Assembly (NCBI RefSeq): GCF_900116225.1
Contig: NZ_FOZZ01000008.1
Span: 62,001 to 126,000, forward strand
Origin: Sphingobacterium wenxiniae
GTDB lineage: Bacteria > Bacteroidota > Bacteroidia > Sphingobacteriales > Sphingobacteriaceae
Length of the DNA: 64,000 bases
Direction: 5' to 3'
Of the stretch, positions 60,754-64,000 are shown one piece after another. The notes under the pieces are model-generated. The model saw nothing but the letters and a program-made list of their open reading frames with translations, was not told where the DNA came from and searched no databases. The stretch's first letter is position 1. Every line of letters begins with the position of its first letter. The translations under genes were made by a program, and so were the position numbers.

Positions 60754-62476
60754 ATTTTATAAATGTTGTTTCATACACCTTTTCGTTATCCTTCCAATCT
60801 TTTACAACCAATCTAAAGGTATGCTGACCTTTGGGGAGGGAAGGGTCAAAGCGATGCCATACATGTCGGTTCTTGGAATCGTATTCCATCAACACCCATT
60901 GGTCATCTATATAGCCATGGAAAGATTGTATGCCTGAGAAATTATCGGATATGGTGAAATCGATTTTACTTTGATTGGCGACATTCTTTCCATTTGTTAG
61001 ATTGCGTGGCGTAATAACTGGGGGAACCGTATCTACAACTACGTAGAAATTTCCGAAGTTGCGCGTGTTAACGGTTACCCAGCCATCGGCAAATGTTCCA
61101 CCTTCCGAACCATTTTCTGCCGAGGCGATCAGCGCTTTGCTTTGCAAATGTTCCGGTAGATTTGTCGGTCTGATCGACAGCTTGTAGGACGTGAATAGGG
61201 GGGTGAGGCTATTATGCACTCTGTGTGTTGGTGAGTATGCATGGGCCGGTGCCGCGGTCGTGCCGTATTCAAAGTCTACATCATCGTACAGGACGCCTTT
61301 CGGCATGTGAAGTTGGATCCCCTCGGTTTCGAAATGATTTTCCTCGTTGTATTTAAGACGTTTTACGCCGTAGCGTTTAGCTGCGGTTGTAGCAGCTTGT
61401 GTTGTGTTACGCACTTTGAAGTCCAGTTCACTGCAATTGCCCGCAATATCTTTTACGACATACTTGACATCATACACTTTGTTTTCTTTCAGTTCGATAA
61501 CTCCACGGTTGTCCAACGTCTTGAAGATTTCTATCGGATTACCTGGGTCTTTAAAACTCTTCTGCATTTTCACCTTGGTTTTCTTCCAATGAGCATAGTC
61601 GATATAAGCATGTATACCTCGCGATGTGTTAAAGTCCAACTCCTCAAACACCACTGTAGAAATAGGCTGTGCATCTACAAAAAGCTCAATGGAATAGACT
61701 CCATTCTGAAAACCTCCGGCACGATGCCGATCAATCGTGCTGATACCTAGGCCGAACTTGCCATTGACTTCCAATGGGGTAGACTGTGTGAGCGTATATT
61801 TACCGCTCCGCACAGCTGTTACAGCAAGCGTTTTGCGAGCTGTGTGTTCATTGAACAACTCATCGTTAAGATCATAGAGCATCGCACTGTTGATAGTCGG
61901 GTTAAAGTTGTCGGTAAAGCGTAAACCAAATAGTTGGGGGTTTAAAGGACGTTGTGTTTTGGTGTCCCGTATTTCAAAATGCAAGTGTGGGCCAGCAGAA
62001 CCACCTGTATTTCCGGCATTCCCAATAAATTGACCTTTTGTCAAGGATACCTGTTGAGGTTCTAAATTAATGTCCACGTCAAAACGTTGTTGTTTGTATT
62101 GTTCTGCACGCACAATCTTTGTCAAAGCTTCATTGAAGCTATCCATGTGCAGATAAGTCGTTGTAAACCCGTTGGGATGGTCGATGTAAACAGAATTACC
62201 CCCACCGCCAATCTGTACACGTACGCGTGAGACGAAGCCCTCAGCAGCGGCATGTAAAGGTAATCCAATGCGTTGTTGCGTACGGTAATCATCACCCGCG
62301 TGGAAATGTGTGGAACGCAGTTCGCCAAAAGTGCCTGACGCATCCATAGCGATATTCAACGGATTGCGGAAGTAGCCTTGCGGGTAATTTCGGGAAGTGA
62401 GGATATTTTGTTGCTGTGCTTTTAGACTTGGTAAACTTAATGCTAACCCAAGAAGCAGAATATGTATTTTCTTCAT
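60752..62476 (-). CDS. M23-family zinc metallopeptidase (LytM-like), periplasmic
   Basis: A 574-residue exported protein. ATG 62476 was chosen because it starts the signal peptide MKKIHILLLGLALSLPSLKA and lies one base after the stop of the FAH gene; the longer frame overlaps that gene. The M23 domain is N-terminal: first zinc ligands in THFHAGDDYRTQ (about residues 55-65), GNSVYIDHPNGFTTTYLHMD, and HLHFEIRDTKTQRPLNP with the last His pair. The remaining 380 residues are beta-sandwich-like. It likely trims peptidoglycan cross-bridges. Confidence 0.9.
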   Translation of the reverse strand: MKKIHILLLGLALSLPSLKAQQQNILTSRNYPQGYFRNPLNIAMDASGTFGELRSTHFHAGDDYRTQQRIGLPLHAAAEGFVSRVRVQIGGGGNSVYIDHPNGFTTTYLHMDSFNEALTKIVRAEQYKQQRFDVDINLEPQQVSLTKGQFIGNAGNTGGSAGPHLHFEIRDTKTQRPLNPQLFGLRFTDNFNPTINSAMLYDLNDELFNEHTARKTLAVTAVRSGKYTLTQSTPLEVNGKFGLGISTIDRHRAGGFQNGVYSIELFVDAQPISTVVFEELDFNTSRGIHAYIDYAHWKKTKVKMQKSFKDPGNPIEIFKTLDNRGVIELKENKVYDVKYVVKDIAGNCSELDFKVRNTTQAATTAAKRYGVKRLKYNEENHFETEGIQLHMPKGVLYDDVDFEYGTTAAPAHAYSPTHRVHNSLTPLFTSYKLSIRPTNLPEHLQSKALIASAENGSEGGTFADGWVTVNTRNFGNFYVVVDTVPPVITPRNLTNGKNVANQSKIDFTISDNFSGIQSFHGYIDDQWVLMEYDSKNRHVWHRFDPSLPKGQHTFRLVVKDWKDNEKVYETTFIK

Positions 62477-62477
62477 G

Positions 62478-63089
62478 TTACTTAATCGCTGTTTTAAACA
62501 TTGCTCTGTCACCAATAAACCCTTCCAATGTATCGCCAATAGCAACGGAACCAACCCCAGCAGGAGTCCCTGTATAAATCAAATCTCCTTTTCGTAGCGT
62601 GATGTATTTCGATATAAAAGCCACGAGGGTGTCAAAGTCAAAAATCATGTCTTTGGTATTTCCGCTTTGTACTGTTGCTCCATTCTTTTGGAGGGAAAAA
62701 GTAATATTGTTCAAAGCTTCAAACTCTTCTTTGGGCAGTAGGGGACTGATAACAGCAGAGTGGTCAAAAGCCTTAGCCAGTTCCCAAGGGAGCCCTTTTT
62801 CCTTATGTTTGGCTTGGATGTCCCGTGCCGTAAAATCAATGCCTAAACCCACTGCGTCGTAATATTTATGTGCAAATTTCTGCGAAACGTGTTTCCCCTC
62901 GTTACAGATGCGAATCACGACCTCTACCTCGTAATGTACGTCATTGGAAAACTCAGGGTAGTAAAAATCCTTGTTGTCTTTCAAGATAGCGGTGTCCGGT
63001 TTCATAAAGATGACGGGAGTAGTCGGGACGGGGTTGTTTAGCTCGTGAGCATGTTCTATGTAATTTCTTCCTACGGCAATGACTTTCAT
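62478..63089 (-). CDS. Fumarylacetoacetate hydrolase (FAH) family protein
   Basis: A 203-residue hydrolase/decarboxylase of the FAH superfamily (fumarylpyruvate hydrolase, YcgM-like). The start at ATG 63089 is the family start MKVIAVGRNYIEHAHELNNP; the longer frame to 63251 is non-coding. Family motifs include FMKPDTAIL, VHYEVEVVIRI (metal-binding Glu pair), GIDFTARDIQ and YTGTPAGVG. The exact substrate is unknown. It is coupled to the M23 gene with a one-base gap. Confidence 0.92.
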   Translation of the reverse strand: MKVIAVGRNYIEHAHELNNPVPTTPVIFMKPDTAILKDNKDFYYPEFSNDVHYEVEVVIRICNEGKHVSQKFAHKYYDAVGLGIDFTARDIQAKHKEKGLPWELAKAFDHSAVISPLLPKEEFEALNNITFSLQKNGATVQSGNTKDMIFDFDTLVAFISKYITLRKGDLIYTGTPAGVGSVAIGDTLEGFIGDRAMFKTAIK

Positions 63090-63208
63090 GTATAATTTTC
63101 TAGATACTCGTTTCAACAAACTTAATAAATCTTGAAAGGGAATCCAAAAGAGAACGTCTGTAAGGTTGTTTTTGCATGGAGATGAGAACATCCGTTGAAT
63201 AATTTGTC

Positions 63209-63239
63209 TTGGCATAGTGGAATAGTACTTATATTTTTG
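63209..63239 (+). promoter_or_regulatory. Possible promoter of the HAD gene (TTG-N20-TATTTTTG)
   Basis: TTG at 63209-63211 and TATTTTTG at 63232-63239 are spaced as in the Bacteroidota consensus (TTG, 19-21 bases, TAnnTTTG). The ATG at 63244 is only a few bases on, implying a leaderless or nearly leaderless message, or that the true promoter lies elsewhere. Confidence 0.4.
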
Positions 63240-63243
63240 TCGC

Positions 63244-63891
63244 ATGAGCAATATACAAGCAGTCCTTTTTGATCTGGATGGGACTTTGATAGATTCAGAA
63301 TATTTTTATTTCTCCAATTGGCAACCCATTTTGGAAGAGCATTTTGACCTTCTCATCAGTTTTGAGGATTGGATAGATTATTTTGCGGGACATACGTTGG
63401 TACACAATGTACAGCTGTTGAAGGAGAAATGGGGCATTGATACTTCGGAAGATTTTATGTGGAAAGAAACCCGTGCTAATTATGCCAAATCAGATATGCG
63501 CACGATTCGATTGATGCCTTATGCGAAGGAAATACTGACGGAATTACAGCAAAGAGGCATCCGTATCGGGTTGGTGACGTCTAGCTACCAGACTACGGTA
63601 GAGACAGTGCTGGGGCATCACGGGTTGTTAAACTATTTTGAGTTTTTTGTTACACGGGAAAAAGTAAATAATCCTAAACCCGATCCGGAGCCTTATTTGT
63701 TAGGATTGAGCCTCTTAAACTTAGCCGCAAAGCAGGTGATAGCGATTGAGGATACCTCTACTGGTGTTGCTGCCGCCAAAGGAGCAGGACTTCATTGTTT
63801 CGCAGTATCTAAACATGTTTCTGAAAGAGCGAAATTGGGGGATGCGGATAAGTTGTTTTTTGATTTAGAAGAAGTGATAAGGGAGGTTTAA
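63244..63891 (+). CDS. HAD-superfamily phosphatase (beta-phosphoglucomutase-like)
   Basis: A 215-residue cytoplasmic HAD hydrolase. Motif I is FDLDGTLIDSE (nucleophile Asp10, Asp12), motif II GLVTSSY, motif III KPDPEPYL, motif IV AIEDTSTGVAAAKGAG. A helical cap between motif I and II puts it in subfamily I (Gph/YqaB/beta-PGM). Substrate unknown. It is divergent from the FAH gene. Confidence 0.92.
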   Translation: MSNIQAVLFDLDGTLIDSEYFYFSNWQPILEEHFDLLISFEDWIDYFAGHTLVHNVQLLKEKWGIDTSEDFMWKETRANYAKSDMRTIRLMPYAKEILTELQQRGIRIGLVTSSYQTTVETVLGHHGLLNYFEFFVTREKVNNPKPDPEPYLLGLSLLNLAAKQVIAIEDTSTGVAAAKGAGLHCFAVSKHVSERAKLGDADKLFFDLEEVIREV

Positions 63892-63972
63892 AAAAAGGAG
63901 AATTTAGTCGAAATAAATCCATCGCTTTATTTCTCAAAATTTTATTACCTTAGATAATCAGAAGAGAAAACC

Positions 63973-64000
63973 ATGAACAGAAGAAGTGCCATTAAACAGC
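63973..64000 (+). CDS. Start of a further gene (partial, cut by window edge)
   Basis: ATG 63973 opens MNRRSAIKQ, a start seen in some twin-arginine or lipoprotein precursors of Bacteroidota, for example gluconate 2-dehydrogenase subunit 3-like proteins. It lies 82 bases after the HAD gene, but only nine codons are visible. Confidence 0.35.

Overview
The window looks like chromosome of a Bacteroidota bacterium, most likely a Sphingobacterium or close relative (family Sphingobacteriaceae). The basis is two SusC/SusD-type outer-membrane uptake loci, an ECF sigma/FecR anti-sigma pair next to a SusC that carries an N-terminal signalling (STN) domain, TAnnTTTG-like -7 promoter boxes, generally weak Shine-Dalgarno signals, and several Bacteroidota-restricted families (DUF3347, DUF5675, HYC_CC_PP-like, RemB/Wzi-like). 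I recognise no rRNA, tRNA or CRISPR array.

Layout. 1-3448: surface-polysaccharide genes (end of a membrane protein, GT4 glycosyltransferase, outer-membrane beta-barrel, NAD-dependent sugar epimerase). 3505-4075: small palindromic MITE-like element. 4184-7229: Schlafen-AlbA/ATPase regulator and a RemB/Wzi-like barrel. 7835-16344: sigma/anti-sigma/SusC/SusD/secreted phosphoesterase uptake locus. 16478-20088: lipoprotein, pyruvate:quinone oxidoreductase (poxB) and an unknown protein. 20096-24302: a repeat-rich defence/toxin island with an Rpn-family nuclease whose frame is split, tandem repeats, a three-gene HipB-HipA kinase-HIRAN module, and a rearranged scar copied from that module. 24537-30745: a structured leader followed by a thioredoxin-SusC-SusD operon and a small secreted protein. 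31023-34981: Crp-like regulator, a 41-residue peptide ORF, an LpxL-like acyltransferase homologue and a LytS/LytTR two-component pair. 35038-37994: helix-turn-helix gene followed by about twenty 21-bp repeats, then a small FN3/DUF5675/membrane-peptide cassette.

38416-51897 is a copper/silver resistance island, all on the minus strand: multicopper oxidase, DUF417 protein, CopA P-type ATPase, copper-binding small proteins and a complete RND-adaptor-TolC efflux system. Periplasmic oxidation, cytoplasmic export and trans-envelope efflux are all present, but no intact dedicated regulator is. To its right (52104-54388) lies decayed mobile-element DNA: a broken AraC gene, a tyrosine integrase that has lost its catalytic domain, and a near-perfect direct repeat at both break points.

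54871-56343 resumes polysaccharide genes (FdtA/WxcM-like cupin, WecA-like undecaprenyl-phosphate sugar transferase), suggesting that much of the intervening 50 kb is accessory DNA set into a polysaccharide locus. 56487-64000 is more ordinary chromosome: lipoprotein, glycyl-tRNA synthetase, a dead VapBC-type pair whose toxin has two nonsense codons, Bcp peroxiredoxin, M23 peptidase, fumarylacetoacetate hydrolase and a HAD phosphatase.

The best candidates for undescribed biology are the HipB-HipA-HIRAN module with its deletion scar, the split Rpn gene flanked by compound repeats, the 21-bp array with its 27-bp perfect hairpin, the helically phased TTTGTACG motifs, and the peptide/acyltransferase/two-component cluster.
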